From positions 310,001 to 374,000 of the forward strand of contig NZ_JAJMOY010000003.1 in assembly GCF_020991415.1 (NCBI RefSeq): DNA of 64,000 nucleotides, given 5' to 3'. Origin of the DNA: Flavobacterium sp. ENC (GTDB lineage: Bacteria > Bacteroidota > Bacteroidia > Flavobacteriales > Flavobacteriaceae). Shown piece after piece: positions 1 to 8,303 of this stretch (position 1 is its first letter; each line of letters starts with the position of its first letter). The translations under genes and the position numbers were made by a program. Below the pieces are notes generated by a model. It made no database searches and was not told the origin of the DNA. It saw only the letters and a list, made by a program, of their open reading frames with translations.

Positions 1-30
1 GGGAAACAAAAGAATAGTTTCTACAGTTTT

Positions 31-147
31 GTCATTTCGACGAAGGAGAAATCTTCATGAGTAACTCTGCAAAGATTAACACTTTCAACTAATATTTGCT
101 TTTGATAATAGAGTTTCCTGCGAAGATTTCTCCTTCGTCGAAATGAC
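31..147. repeat. Palindromic intergenic repeat, family A, copy 1
   Basis: Perfect 25-bp inverted arms lie at 31-55 and 123-147 and begin or end with GTCATTTCGA / TCGAAATGAC. A 67-bp centre separates them. Two further relatives occur in this window, at 6031-6136 and 34818-34943. There is no coding capacity. It lies directly downstream of the nirD stop, so it could also act as a 3' hairpin for nirBD mRNA. A MITE-like or REP-like element is the likely class (inference). Confidence 0.8.
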
Positions 148-161
148 AAGATTGTGTAAAA

Positions 162-539
162 TCAATCAATAAAACCAACAAACACTTCGTTATCCACCAC
201 TTTAACAGGATAGGTGGCAATTTTAAAATCGTCCCCGTTTAGGTTTGTTCCGTCGACCAGGGAAAAAGTTTTTTTATGCATCGGACAGGCAATTTTCGGG
301 ATGTCATCTGCAGATCCTGTCATGCCTCTGGCCAAAACCATTTCCATTTTATGCGGACAGGCATTCTGGCAGGCATACCATTCATTGCGGCGGGCGAAAT
401 TGAAAATGGCAATTTGTTTGTTCTTGTATTTAATACAGCCGCCGCGATTGGTTGGAAAGTCATCTACTGTACCGGCTTTGAACCAGGTTGTCGCATCACT
501 TAGCTGTACGGTTTGGTATTGATTTAGGATTTCTTCCAT
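162..539 (-). CDS. nirD: Nitrite reductase (NADH) small subunit, Rieske type
   Basis: A 125-residue Rieske-fold protein, the usual size of NirD. Two iron-sulfur ligand pairs are visible: C61-P-H63 and C85-P-M-H88, the Rieske C-x-H and C-x-x-H arrangement with the compact spacing of NirD. It is expected to work in the cytoplasm as the partner of the large subunit NirB in reducing nitrite to ammonium with NADH. It lies downstream of nirB on the same strand, separated by 124 bp that hold a long hairpin, so one nirBD transcript is likely. The first ATG fits the family start. Stand-alone dioxygenase ferredoxins are the main alternative, but the nirB neighbour decides. Confidence 0.93.
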   Translation of the reverse strand: MEEILNQYQTVQLSDATTWFKAGTVDDFPTNRGGCIKYKNKQIAIFNFARRNEWYACQNACPHKMEMVLARGMTGSADDIPKIACPMHKKTFSLVDGTNLNGDDFKIATYPVKVVDNEVFVGFID

Positions 540-562
540 TGGAATGTGTTTTTAAGTTCCTG

Positions 563-621
563 TTTCTTACCTTCTTTTTACAATCAGCAGCTGATTAAGC
601 AGTAAAAAGGAGGGTAAGAAA
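563..621 (-). promoter_or_regulatory. Long intercistronic hairpin between nirB and nirD
   Basis: Inverted arms of about 19-20 bp (563-581 and 602-621, few mismatches) enclose a second small palindrome at 582-596. On the nirBD mRNA this would form a two-tier stem-loop just after the nirB stop. No U-run of terminator quality follows it directly, so it may adjust the NirB:NirD ratio by processing, stabilisation or partial termination. The structure is seen; the role is inferred. Confidence 0.6.
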
Positions 622-663
622 GGCAGCAAACATTTTTGATTTTTTTTCTTTTTTTTGGAGCTT

Positions 664-3177
664 TTACGACCAGGATTTTGGCATTTTCTGATCTCTTAAG
701 GGAACAAAAACAATATTGTCATCTTTCTCGTCCGAGTTCACAAAATGGCTGAAACGCTTTAACAATCTTGGTTTTTCCAGAACTTGTTTCCATTCGCATT
801 CAAAAGTGCCTACTAAAGCCGCCATTTCAGCTTCTAAAGTTTCGCAGATTCCGAGACTGTCTTCGATAATTACTTCTTTCAGATAGTCTAAGCCCCCGTC
901 CAGTTTTTCCAGCCAGGTGGCAGTTCGAGTCAGCGGACCAGCGGTGCGGATGTAATACATTAAAAAACGATCCAGGTATTTGATAACGGTTTCCTTGCTG
1001 ATTTGCTCTGCCAGTAAAACGGCATGTTTTGGGTTGGCACCTCCATTTCCTGCGATATATAAATTCCAGCCCCCTTCAACAGCAATTAGTCCGAAATCTT
1101 TTCCACGCGCCTCGGCACATTCGCGAATACAGGCTGAAACTCCGCCTTTGAGTTTATGAGGAGAACGGATTCCCTTGTATCGGTTTTCCAGTTCAATGGC
1201 AAATCCGGCACTGTCGTCCATTCCGTAACGGCACCAGGCATTTCCAACGCAGCTTTTTACGGCACGAAGTGATTTTCCGTAGGCATGACCGCTTTCAAAA
1301 CCATTATCAATTAAAATTTTCCAGATTTTTGGCAAGTCGCTCAGATGTGCCCCGAATAAATCAACACGCTGGGCGCCCGTTATTTTGGTGTATAAATCAA
1401 ATTGTTTGGCCACTTCGCCGATTACGATTAATTTCTCGGCAGTAATTTCACCTCCGGCCACTCTTGGCACTACAGAATAGGTTCCGTTGCGCTGAATATT
1501 GGCCAGAAACCGGTCGTTTGTATCCTGAGTGGTGACATGTTTATTGGCTGTATCGTTATAAATACTGGAGAAAATAGAAGCAATGACAGGCTTGCAGACT
1601 TCACATCCGTCACCTGAACCATGATGATCGATAACGTCGTAAAAGTTTTCGTATTTATTGATTTTTACCAGATCGAATAATTCCTGACGTGTATAATTGA
1701 AATGTTCACAAATCACATCTTTGACTTCTTTGCCTAAGGATTTTTGCGCCGCTTTGACCAGATCCGAAACCATAGGTTTGCAGCCTCCGCAGCCAGTTGT
1801 GGCTTTGGTTTGTTTCACAACATCTGAAAAACCGGAACAGCTTTCGTCCAGAATTTTGCAGCAGATGGCTCCTTTGGTCACATTTTCGCAGGAACAGATT
1901 ACGGCGGTATCCGGCAAATCCATAACACTTCCTAATGAAGAGGCTTCAGCACCATCACGGGAACCTAAAATCAGGTCTTCCGGATTTTTGGGTAAAGCCA
2001 TTGCATTGCTGAAAATCTGAAAAAGCGAATTATAATCGCTGGAATCCCCTACCAGTATTCCGCCCAGCAGGGTTTTGGAATCTTTGGTGACATTGATTCT
2101 TTTGTAAACACCGCTTAGTTTATTTTCATAAATAATAGCGGTAACATTTTCATTTTCTATAAAAGGATCACCAAAACTTGCCACTTCCACACCAATTAAT
2201 TTCAATTGTGTAGACATGTCGATGGTTTCCCTCATGATTTTAGAACCCTTTAGGATTTGTTCGGCAGCCACATCGGCCATTTCGTAACCCGGAGCCACAA
2301 GTCCGTAAATGTTTTGATTGTAAAGTGCGGCTTCGCCAATCGCATAAATAGAAGGATCTGAGGTCTGCATCTGATTGTTTACCACAATTCCGCCTCGCAA
2401 ACCAACTTCAAGTCCTGACACCCTGGCCAATTCGTCACGCGGTTTAATTCCGGCCGAAATAACCAGCATGTCCACTTTCAACAATTCATCATCGGCAAAC
2501 ATCATTCCCGTTATGCTTTCGTTTCCGTCAATATATTGGGTACTTTTATTAAGATGAATTCCGATGTTAAGTTCTTCGATTTTAGACTGAAGCATGTCAC
2601 TGGCCCCTTTATCGAGCTGTCTTGGCATTAATCTTGGAGCAAATTCAACTACATGTGGGTTCAGGCCTAAATCTCTCACCGCTTTTGCTGCTTCAAGACC
2701 TAATAAACCGCCACCCAAAACTGCCGCTTCTGTTGCCCCTTTTAGTTTTATTTTTTTAGCGTACGCCATGATCGCATCCAGATCTTCGATGGTACGGTAT
2801 ACAAATACACCTTCTTTTTCTACGCCGTCAATAGGAGGGACAAAGGCAGAAGATCCGGTGGCCAGCACTAAGTAATCGTACTGATGTGTTTTCTCTAAGT
2901 GCGTATGTATAGTTTTATCTTCCCGATTAATATCAGTAATTAATTCAGAGGTGTTCAAGGTAATATGGTTTTCTAAATACCATTCGCTGGTGGATAGTGA
3001 TAAGTCATCTGCTGTTTTTCCTCCGAAATATTCGCTTAAATGAACTCTGTCATAAGCACGCCTCGGTTCTTCACCAAATACGGTAATCTGATATTTTTCC
3101 TGTCCTGATTTTGCAATGAATTTTTCGCAAAACTTGTAACCCACCATGCCGTTTCCAACTACTATTACTTTAATCAT
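664..3177 (-). CDS. nirB: Nitrite reductase (NADH) large subunit
   Basis: 837 residues, full length for NirB. Domains in order: an N-terminal FAD/NADH pyridine-nucleotide-disulfide oxidoreductase part (VVGNGMVG near residue 6; a second dinucleotide motif AVLGGGLLGLEAA near 153); a BFD-like [2Fe-2S] region (CSCENV, then TGCGGC); and a C-terminal nitrite/sulfite reductase part. The sirohaem/[4Fe-4S] ligands are visible as C-x5-C (CVGNAWC) and C-x3-C (CIREC). It reduces nitrite to ammonium in the cytoplasm for nitrogen assimilation. Start: the ATG at 3177 lies about 20 nt downstream of the predicted transcription start. No nitrate reductase or transporter is in view; those may lie to the left of the window. 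Confidence 0.96.
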   Translation of the reverse strand: MIKVIVVGNGMVGYKFCEKFIAKSGQEKYQITVFGEEPRRAYDRVHLSEYFGGKTADDLSLSTSEWYLENHITLNTSELITDINREDKTIHTHLEKTHQYDYLVLATGSSAFVPPIDGVEKEGVFVYRTIEDLDAIMAYAKKIKLKGATEAAVLGGGLLGLEAAKAVRDLGLNPHVVEFAPRLMPRQLDKGASDMLQSKIEELNIGIHLNKSTQYIDGNESITGMMFADDELLKVDMLVISAGIKPRDELARVSGLEVGLRGGIVVNNQMQTSDPSIYAIGEAALYNQNIYGLVAPGYEMADVAAEQILKGSKIMRETIDMSTQLKLIGVEVASFGDPFIENENVTAIIYENKLSGVYKRINVTKDSKTLLGGILVGDSSDYNSLFQIFSNAMALPKNPEDLILGSRDGAEASSLGSVMDLPDTAVICSCENVTKGAICCKILDESCSGFSDVVKQTKATTGCGGCKPMVSDLVKAAQKSLGKEVKDVICEHFNYTRQELFDLVKINKYENFYDVIDHHGSGDGCEVCKPVIASIFSSIYNDTANKHVTTQDTNDRFLANIQRNGTYSVVPRVAGGEITAEKLIVIGEVAKQFDLYTKITGAQRVDLFGAHLSDLPKIWKILIDNGFESGHAYGKSLRAVKSCVGNAWCRYGMDDSAGFAIELENRYKGIRSPHKLKGGVSACIRECAEARGKDFGLIAVEGGWNLYIAGNGGANPKHAVLLAEQISKETVIKYLDRFLMYYIRTAGPLTRTATWLEKLDGGLDYLKEVIIEDSLGICETLEAEMAALVGTFECEWKQVLEKPRLLKRFSHFVNSDEKDDNIVFVPLRDQKMPKSWS

Positions 3178-3203
3178 CGCTTCTTTAATTAAGTATTACT
3201 ACG

Positions 3204-3293
3204 CAAATATAAGTATTTATACTTATAAAAATACGTAGCAATGTTTGTTTTTTTAAAATTGAATGAATCATTAATTACGTATTTCAGCGTAAT
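3204..3293 (-). promoter_or_regulatory. nirBD promoter with overlapping operator-like palindromes
   Basis: Reading leftward, TATATTTG at 3211-3204 fits the Bacteroidota -7 consensus TANNTTTG. Overlapping it is a perfect 9+9 palindrome with a 2-bp spacer (TATAAGTAT-TT-ATACTTATA, 3208-3227). A second inverted pair, TTACG-N8-CGTAA, lies upstream at 3275-3292. A regulator binding the first would cover the promoter core (repressor position) and one binding the second would sit in an activator position. The regulator is unknown. The next gene on the right is divergent, so the 269-bp gap serves both. Confidence 0.6.
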
Positions 3294-3322
3294 CTTTTAC
3301 GTAGTACGGGTTGTGTGTACGT

Positions 3323-3350
3323 TTGAAAGGGGAGAATGTTTGTAAATTTG
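3323..3350 (+). promoter_or_regulatory. Promoter candidate for META-domain lipoprotein
   Basis: TTG at 3323-3325, 17 bp, then TAAATTTG at 3343-3350 matches the Bacteroidota -33/-7 pattern. An overlapping TACGTTTG at 3318-3325 is a second possible -7 element. Transcription would start near 3360, giving a leader of about 85 nt. Confidence 0.55.
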
Positions 3351-3446
3351 AAAAGATTCTAAATAAGAATTTCAAATAAATGTTGTAAATTCATAAGAAT
3401 TTTACCGATGTTTTATATAGATAAGATCGTCTTAACATAAAATGCT

Positions 3447-4229
3447 ATGAAGAAATCACTTTTAATACTGCTATTACTTTCATTGATAACAGGTTGTAAA
3501 CCGACAGCCGGCAAAATTTCTGATACAAAAGAAACCACTTCTGAATACGGAACTCAGGAGGATCAAATGAAATATTACTTTACAGGAACCGGAAACGAAC
3601 CTTTCTGGGGAGTAAAAATGGGAAAGGAAGGTATCGAATTTACATCTTTAATTACAGGGAAGGAGAAATTAATTTTTCCCGCGGAGGAAGCCATAAAAGC
3701 GATGGATGCCAATATAAAAATGTATAAAGTGGCTAATGCAACCGCAACCGCAACCATTTCGATTCAGCAGCTGGAATGCCAGAATTCGATGTCGGGAGCC
3801 ATTTCTCCTTATAAAGTCTCCATTGAAATTAAAAATAATAAAGAGCTTACTTTTACAAAATTAGAAGGCTGCGGCAATTACAATACCGATTATCGTCTTC
3901 ACGATATCTGGGTTCTGGAAGAACTAAACGGATTCAAAGTTTTTGTAACCGATTTTCAAAGGGAATTACCAAGAATCGAAATCAATTCTTCTGAAAATAA
4001 ATTTATGGGTTACGGAGGCTGTAATGCAATCAGCGGCAGTATTTTTTATGAAAAAGACCTGTTGCGATTTTCAAAAGTAATTTCGACTATGATGGCTTGT
4101 GCGCCCGGAAATAAAGAAGGCGAATTTACCAAAGCGCTGCAAAGTACCACCACCTATTCAATCGAAAATCTGAGATTGACACTTTCTAATCCTTCCGGAA
4201 AACTTCTCGTTTTCAGGAAGGTCGATTAG
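3447..4229 (+). CDS. Lipoprotein with COG3650-like and META (HslJ-like) domains
   Basis: 260 residues. The N-terminus is a lipoprotein signal (MKKSLLILLLLSLITGCKP, with cysteine 17 as the acylation site), so it should be anchored in the envelope. Residues of about 43-140 resemble the COG3650 membrane-associated domain (GTGNEPFWGV motif). Residues of about 150-258 form a META domain (HDIWVLEELNG; GYGGCNAISGS; MMACA), as in heat-shock HslJ proteins. The paired cysteines in the META part (GGCN, MACA) are typical. Precise function is unknown for the family; a stress-related envelope role is an inference. It is a single gene with its own promoter. Confidence 0.85.
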   Translation: MKKSLLILLLLSLITGCKPTAGKISDTKETTSEYGTQEDQMKYYFTGTGNEPFWGVKMGKEGIEFTSLITGKEKLIFPAEEAIKAMDANIKMYKVANATATATISIQQLECQNSMSGAISPYKVSIEIKNNKELTFTKLEGCGNYNTDYRLHDIWVLEELNGFKVFVTDFQRELPRIEINSSENKFMGYGGCNAISGSIFYEKDLLRFSKVISTMMACAPGNKEGEFTKALQSTTTYSIENLRLTLSNPSGKLLVFRKVD

Positions 4230-4322
4230 CGTTTTTTTTGTTTTCACAAGTAAAGAAAAAAAGAAAAATCCGTGTCTATCCATTTAAATCCTTAAAACCA
4301 CCAGTGTTATATTAATCAATTA

Positions 4323-5606
4323 TTATTCTAACAATTCCTTAGAATCCTCCTCCTTATCGTCTTCAATAAAATCCAATTCTAAAGCCCTTACGGTCTGAAC
4401 GGCGTTTCCGGCGATACCGCGAATCGAACCGTACATTCCTAACGTATTATGCACCACTTTCTCGATTTGTTTTTCACGTTGTTTCCAGATACGCTGCATG
4501 GCTCTTTTTTCGGAATCCAGGTCACTTTGCATTTGTGTAAAGCCTTCCACAATTCCCTCTACCTGCAAACGGAATTCGTTGCTGGTTAAAAAATCATACA
4601 ACATCGACATTTTATCGCCTTTGTTTTCCTGTGCCTGAACCGCCTGACTCACTTGTATCAAAGATTGACGCAAAACGGCACTAAGACCTTTAAATTCTTC
4701 ATACGTACAAATCCAGATGCCGTCGCGCATTCCCATTCGGTCCATTCCTGCCGGCATCACTTCAGTCACCAGCACACCAATATTGGCCCTTTTGGTCCGT
4801 ATATCATTTTTGAATTTCTCAATCCATGCGGGTTGGAAGGCTTTGGTGCGCTTGCTTTCGTAATAAATAGAACCGCAATTTTGCAATTCGCGGGTATTGA
4901 CAATCTGAAGGCAGTCTGCTCCGTTGGCGCCTTTTTTAACTTCGTCTATACTGTCCAAAGGGAAATTATTGGCCAGCCATTCCTCAATCGCTAATTCCAT
5001 TACTTCACCCTGCAATTGCATGGAACCTTGTTCCTGCTTGCGTTTCATTTCCTCAATCAGTTTCTTTTGATCGTCTGATTGCTTTTGGTATTCTTTTATT
5101 TTGAGTTCGTTTTTCTCTTCTTCCTGTTTTCTGATCTTATCTCTTTCTAAAACCAAAGTAGCATTAAGCTGTTTTTGTGCTTCAGCTTCAATGGCTTCTT
5201 TCATTTCCAGTTTTTCGCGTTGCAATTTGGCAATTTCACCTTCCATCTTATTAAGCTCACGAAGTTTTTCCGATTTCTCTGAAAGTTCCTTTTCCATGGC
5301 GAGTAAACGGTCTTTGTTTTCTTCGTCCAGTTTGGTTTTTAGTTTTTCGGTGATTTCTTTTTCAGCTACTTTTTTCTCACGCTCCAGACGTTCTGCAAAA
5401 AGTTCGTTTTCCTGTTTCTTTTTGGCTTCAAATTCTAATTTGGCTTTTTCGAATTGCTCATTTTTAAGCTCCAGTTCCCTCGATTGTGCATTGGCCTTTT
5501 GCTGGAATTCCTTACGAATACTGTCTTCTAACTGATGTTTCAGTATGTCATTTACATCGATAGTCGTTCCGCAGTTTGGGCACTGAATTGAAGATTGCTC
5601 CGCCAT
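4323..5606 (-). CDS. DUF2130 domain protein with zinc ribbon and coiled coil
   Basis: 427 residues in three parts. The N-terminus has a short zinc-ribbon half (CPNCGTTIDVND, residues 9-20). Residues of about 25-200 form a long charged coiled coil rich in Glu/Lys. The C-terminal portion (about 200-400) is the DUF2130 domain, with ESKRTKAFQPAWIEKFKNDI and the VTEVMPAGM segment. The ESKRT motif resembles the E-x-K pair of restriction-endonuclease-like folds, but catalytic activity is unproven. It is a single gene with no co-oriented partner close by. The function of the family is not established. Confidence 0.85.
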   Translation of the reverse strand: MAEQSSIQCPNCGTTIDVNDILKHQLEDSIRKEFQQKANAQSRELELKNEQFEKAKLEFEAKKKQENELFAERLEREKKVAEKEITEKLKTKLDEENKDRLLAMEKELSEKSEKLRELNKMEGEIAKLQREKLEMKEAIEAEAQKQLNATLVLERDKIRKQEEEKNELKIKEYQKQSDDQKKLIEEMKRKQEQGSMQLQGEVMELAIEEWLANNFPLDSIDEVKKGANGADCLQIVNTRELQNCGSIYYESKRTKAFQPAWIEKFKNDIRTKRANIGVLVTEVMPAGMDRMGMRDGIWICTYEEFKGLSAVLRQSLIQVSQAVQAQENKGDKMSMLYDFLTSNEFRLQVEGIVEGFTQMQSDLDSEKRAMQRIWKQREKQIEKVVHNTLGMYGSIRGIAGNAVQTVRALELDFIEDDKEEDSKELLE

Positions 5607-5781
5607 TTTTATTGAATTTATTTAGGTACTATAATAAGCTGCTAAGGTATTTAAAAGTTCATTCTTTTCAAGTGATTTCAATGTGATAAATTGTAACTTT
5701 TTTGCCACGAATTCTACTGATTTTTGCGAATTGTTTTTTATTAAGCAAATATTTACTAGGTTTTTTTAGGTTCCTAATTAA

Positions 5782-5899
5782 TCACGCAAAGACGCAAAGT
5801 CGCAAAGTTTTTTGTTAACGCAGATTTCACAGATTTCAACAGATTTTTAATCTTTCCAATTAAGAGCTTAAATGATAATCTTTGCGACTTTGCGTGATC
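5782..5899. repeat. Inverted repeat with GCAAAG-rich arms
   Basis: The left arm 5782-5807 reads as repeated ACGCAAAG / GTCGCAAAG words. The right arm (about 5879-5899) is the inverse (TTTGCGACTTTGCGTGATCA). The centre is about 70 bp and contains AGATTTCACAGATTTCAACAG-type words. Like the CACGAATTGC repeats nearby, it lies between genes and is likely one of the short palindromic repeats common in Flavobacterium spacers. Confidence 0.65.
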
Positions 5900-6030
5900 A
5901 CAATTATAGGATGCAATTTAAAAACTTACACTAATTTAATTTTACGGTTTTCCTTTTTTAAGATGTTTTTTAAAGCTTTGAATTAATCACACAAAGGCGC
6001 AAAGTATAATGACTATACATTATCCGTGCT

Positions 6031-6136
6031 GTTTGTCATTTCGAGGAACGAGAAATCTCCGTAAGAAACTCGACAAAGATTGGACTCTCGTTGCGGAGCT
6101 ACTTGCGTAGATTTCTCGTTCCTCGAAATGACAAAC
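6031..6136. repeat. Palindromic intergenic repeat, family A, copy 2
   Basis: Perfect 28-bp arms at 6031-6058 and 6109-6136, with ends GTTTGTCATTTCGAGG / CCTCGAAATGACAAAC. The 50-bp centre (AACTCGACAAAGATTGG; CTTGCG) is homologous, in inverse orientation, to the centre of the copy at 34818-34943. This shows that a whole element moved, not only its arms. Confidence 0.8.
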
Positions 6137-6199
6137 TAATCAAATAACTAAAATAAACTTTGCGAGTTTATGAGATTAAATTATAAAGAAGCGTTAGCG

Positions 6200-7081
6200 T
6201 CAACTATTTTTCTTCAACAAAAAATCGACAGCTACTTTTGTGATTTGCGACTCGTCTTCTTTTGAGGTAATCAGGGAAACATCGGTAAACAGATTGACTT
6301 TTTTCAATTCTATAAATCCGATTTCGGGGTCAGAATTGTTTCGTGCGATATTAGACGGGACAATCGAAATTCCCAAACCGTTTTTAACGAGTTGTACAAT
6401 CGAATTAATGTTGTTGGATTCATGAACTACTTTGGGTGTAAAACCATAAAAAGCACACAGTTCCAGTAAAACTTCATGATAATGCGGCGCATAATCTTTG
6501 TTGAAAAACACAAAAGTTTCATCTTTCAGACCTGAAATCTCTTCCTCAGAATTAATTTGAAGGTTCCTTTTATTATAAACAACAGAGAATCCGTCGCGAA
6601 ACCACAATTGCGATTTTATTTTCGGCGATTTTACAGGAGAGCGAATGATTCCCAAATCAATTTTTCGCAACTCTAAAGCTGCGATTTGTTTGGTGGTGGA
6701 AATTTCAAAAAGTTTGAAACTGACATAAGGAAATGCGGCTTTCAAATGTTGTATTAATTCTGAAATCACACCGGAATAAATCGAACTGATGTAAGCGATG
6801 CTGAATTCTCCTGAAACATTCTGCGCTATCTTCTGCGTTTTGATTGTAATTTGTGCCAGGTCCTGAAAAAGAGCTGTGACTTCTTTTTCGAAATATTTTC
6901 CGGCTTCGGTAAGTGTTACTTTTTTATTATTCCGATGGAATAAACGTGCACCGATTTCCGTTTCCAGTTCAATAATCTGACGGCTTAAAGGCGGTTGTGA
7001 GATACAAAGTTTCTCTGCGGCTTTTGTAAAGTTTAATTCTTCGGCTACCGCCAGGAAATATTTTAAGTGTCGTAATTCCAT
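6200..7081 (-). CDS. LysR family transcriptional regulator
   Basis: 293 residues, standard LysR length. The N-terminal winged helix-turn-helix is clear (MELRHLKYFLAVAEELNFTK at the start; ISQPPLSRQI recognition segment; ARLFHR; LTEAG), followed by a periplasmic-binding-protein-like effector domain from about residue 90. It resembles the group that regulates small-molecule or aromatic metabolism, but the ligand cannot be read. The divergent neighbour is a methyltransferase 363 bp away. The gap has repeated AAGTAT half-sites just upstream of this gene, suggesting autoregulation. Confidence 0.93.
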   Translation of the reverse strand: MELRHLKYFLAVAEELNFTKAAEKLCISQPPLSRQIIELETEIGARLFHRNNKKVTLTEAGKYFEKEVTALFQDLAQITIKTQKIAQNVSGEFSIAYISSIYSGVISELIQHLKAAFPYVSFKLFEISTTKQIAALELRKIDLGIIRSPVKSPKIKSQLWFRDGFSVVYNKRNLQINSEEEISGLKDETFVFFNKDYAPHYHEVLLELCAFYGFTPKVVHESNNINSIVQLVKNGLGISIVPSNIARNNSDPEIGFIELKKVNLFTDVSLITSKEDESQITKVAVDFLLKKNS

Positions 7082-7092
7082 AAATACCTTTT

Positions 7093-7148
7093 AAGTATTA
7101 ATAATTGACAAAATAAGTATTTTTGAAGTATATAAGAAAGAAATACTT
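7093..7148. promoter_or_regulatory. Cluster of AAGTAT half-sites upstream of the LysR gene
   Basis: AAGTAT occurs at 7093-7098, 7115-7120 and 7126-7131, and its inverse ATACTT at 7143-7148, within 67 bp upstream of the LysR start. Iterated or inverted half-sites next to a LysR gene are typical of autoregulatory binding sites. The same half-site forms the palindrome at the nirB promoter (3208-3227). That could be coincidence in AT-rich DNA. Confidence 0.4.
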
Positions 7149-7197
7149 TTACAAAAAAAGTAATACCCACGGATTTTAATGGGTTTGCGCGGGTTTT

Positions 7198-7418
7198 TTG
7201 CCACGGATTAAAAGATTAAAAGGATTTTTGTTGGCCACGAATTGCACTAATTTCCGCGAATTAAAATTTTTGAAAGACGCGAAAAAATCTGTGTTAACTC
7301 GTTGAAACCCGCATTGTTCGTGAGAAAAATAAAAAATTAGTGCAAATTCGTGGAATTCGTGGCAAACATATTTCCACACAGTATAAAAAAAATCTTTTAA
7401 ATCTTTTAATCTGTGGCA
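7198..7418. repeat. Nested inverted repeat in the 7.1-7.4 kb gap
   Basis: The outer arms 7198-7229 and about 7385-7418 (CCACGGATTAAAAGATTAAA and its near inverse) enclose inner arms 7234-7253 and 7334-7363 (GCCACGAATTGCACTAATTT and its inverse). The inner right arm carries a 10-bp internal duplication. The whole about 220-bp structure ends 27 bp before the methyltransferase start, so it would lie in its leader if the promoter is upstream. It accounts for most of this 363-bp gene-free stretch. Confidence 0.65.
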
Positions 7419-7444
7419 AAAGCAAAAAGCTAAAACTAAAAATT

Positions 7445-8152
7445 ATGAAAAAATCAACTATCGAAGAAATCAGAACACGCTTTGACAATGATGTCGAACG
7501 ATTTTCGAATTTAGAAACGGGTCAGGTGGCTACCATTGACGCTACCATTTCGCTGGAGCTCATCACGGAAGCCTCAAAAAGAATTGTTCCGAATGCCAAA
7601 AATGTCCTGGATATTGGCTGTGGAGCCGGAAATTATACTTTAAAAATGTTATCGAAAGTATCGGATTTAAATTGCACTCTCGTCGATTTGAGCTTGCCCA
7701 TGCTGGAAAGAGCTTTTGAAAGAGTGTCAAAAGAAACAAACGGAAGGGTAGAAGTAAAGCAGGGAGATATCCGCGAAGTAGATTTACCGGAAAACCATTT
7801 TGATATTATTCTGGCCGGGGCTGTTTTGCATCATTTGCGTGATGATCCCGATTGGGAAAACACTTTTGCCAAGATATTTAAATTATTAAAACCCGGAGGC
7901 TGTTTTATGATTTCAGACCTGATTACGCAGGATACCGAGTTGTTAAACGACTATACCTGGCAGCGTTATGGCGACTATCTGGAAGGAATCGGCGGTGCAG
8001 CATACCGTCAGAAAGTATTGGATTATGTGGAAAAGGAAGACACGCCGAGATCGATGAATTACCAGTTGGACCTGATGAAGAAAGTTGGTTTTAAAAGTGT
8101 CGAAATTTTACACAAGAATATGTGTTTTGGTGCTTTTGGCGGGATTAAGTAA
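7445..8152 (+). CDS. Class I SAM-dependent methyltransferase
   Basis: 235 residues from the ATG at 7445. The frame is open further upstream, but that part lies in the repeat and has no family likeness. The Rossmann methyltransferase signature is clear: VLDIGCGAGNYTLKML (motif I, SAM binding), then DLSLPML and LPENHFDIILAGAVLHHLRD (motif IV region), then LLKPGGCFMISD. The substrate is not evident; the closest general description is a UbiE/small-molecule type methyltransferase. It stands alone between repeats, divergent from the LysR gene. Control by that regulator is possible but unproven. Confidence 0.88.
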   Translation: MKKSTIEEIRTRFDNDVERFSNLETGQVATIDATISLELITEASKRIVPNAKNVLDIGCGAGNYTLKMLSKVSDLNCTLVDLSLPMLERAFERVSKETNGRVEVKQGDIREVDLPENHFDIILAGAVLHHLRDDPDWENTFAKIFKLLKPGGCFMISDLITQDTELLNDYTWQRYGDYLEGIGGAAYRQKVLDYVEKEDTPRSMNYQLDLMKKVGFKSVEILHKNMCFGAFGGIK

Positions 8153-8203
8153 TATTTAAAAAAAATTACCACAGATTATAAAATTAAAAAGGATTTTTTG
8201 TTT

Positions 8204-8284
8204 GCCACGAATTGCACGAATTAACACTAATTTTTTTTCGCAATTTTAAAAGCTTAATTCGTGAAAATTCGTGCAATTCGTGGC
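8204..8284. repeat. Inverted repeat with GCCACGAATTGCACGAATT arms
   Basis: Perfect 19-bp arms at 8204-8222 and 8266-8284 with a 43-bp centre. The arm shares its first 14 bases with the inner arm of the nested repeat at 7234, so both belong to one family. It lies between the ends of two convergent genes and could form a terminator-like stem. Confidence 0.75.
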
Positions 8285-8303
8285 TAAAAAAACTTTTATT
8301 TCT

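Larger units (their letters stand above)
5607..6199. other. 593-bp gene-free stretch filled with inverted repeats
   Basis: It holds two palindromic elements (5782-5899 and 6031-6136) plus scattered CACGAATT / CGCAAAG-type words. I see no open frame with a plausible start. The flanking genes are co-oriented (leftward), and no TANNTTTG element is obvious upstream of the DUF2130 gene. Confidence 0.7.

Noticed and set aside
1697..2020. 107-codon open frame antisense to nirB
   Set aside because: It lies wholly inside the conserved nirB coding sequence and has no promoter or protein-like features.
5101..5535. 144-codon open frame on the + strand
   Set aside because: It is antisense to the coiled-coil part of the DUF2130 protein, is almost only Ser, Phe, Leu and Cys, and has no start context; it is a composition effect of the Glu/Lys-rich coiled coil.
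7340..7444. Upstream extension of the methyltransferase gene
   Set aside because: The extra 35 codons lie in the nested inverted repeat and do not resemble the family; the ATG at 7445 is preferred.
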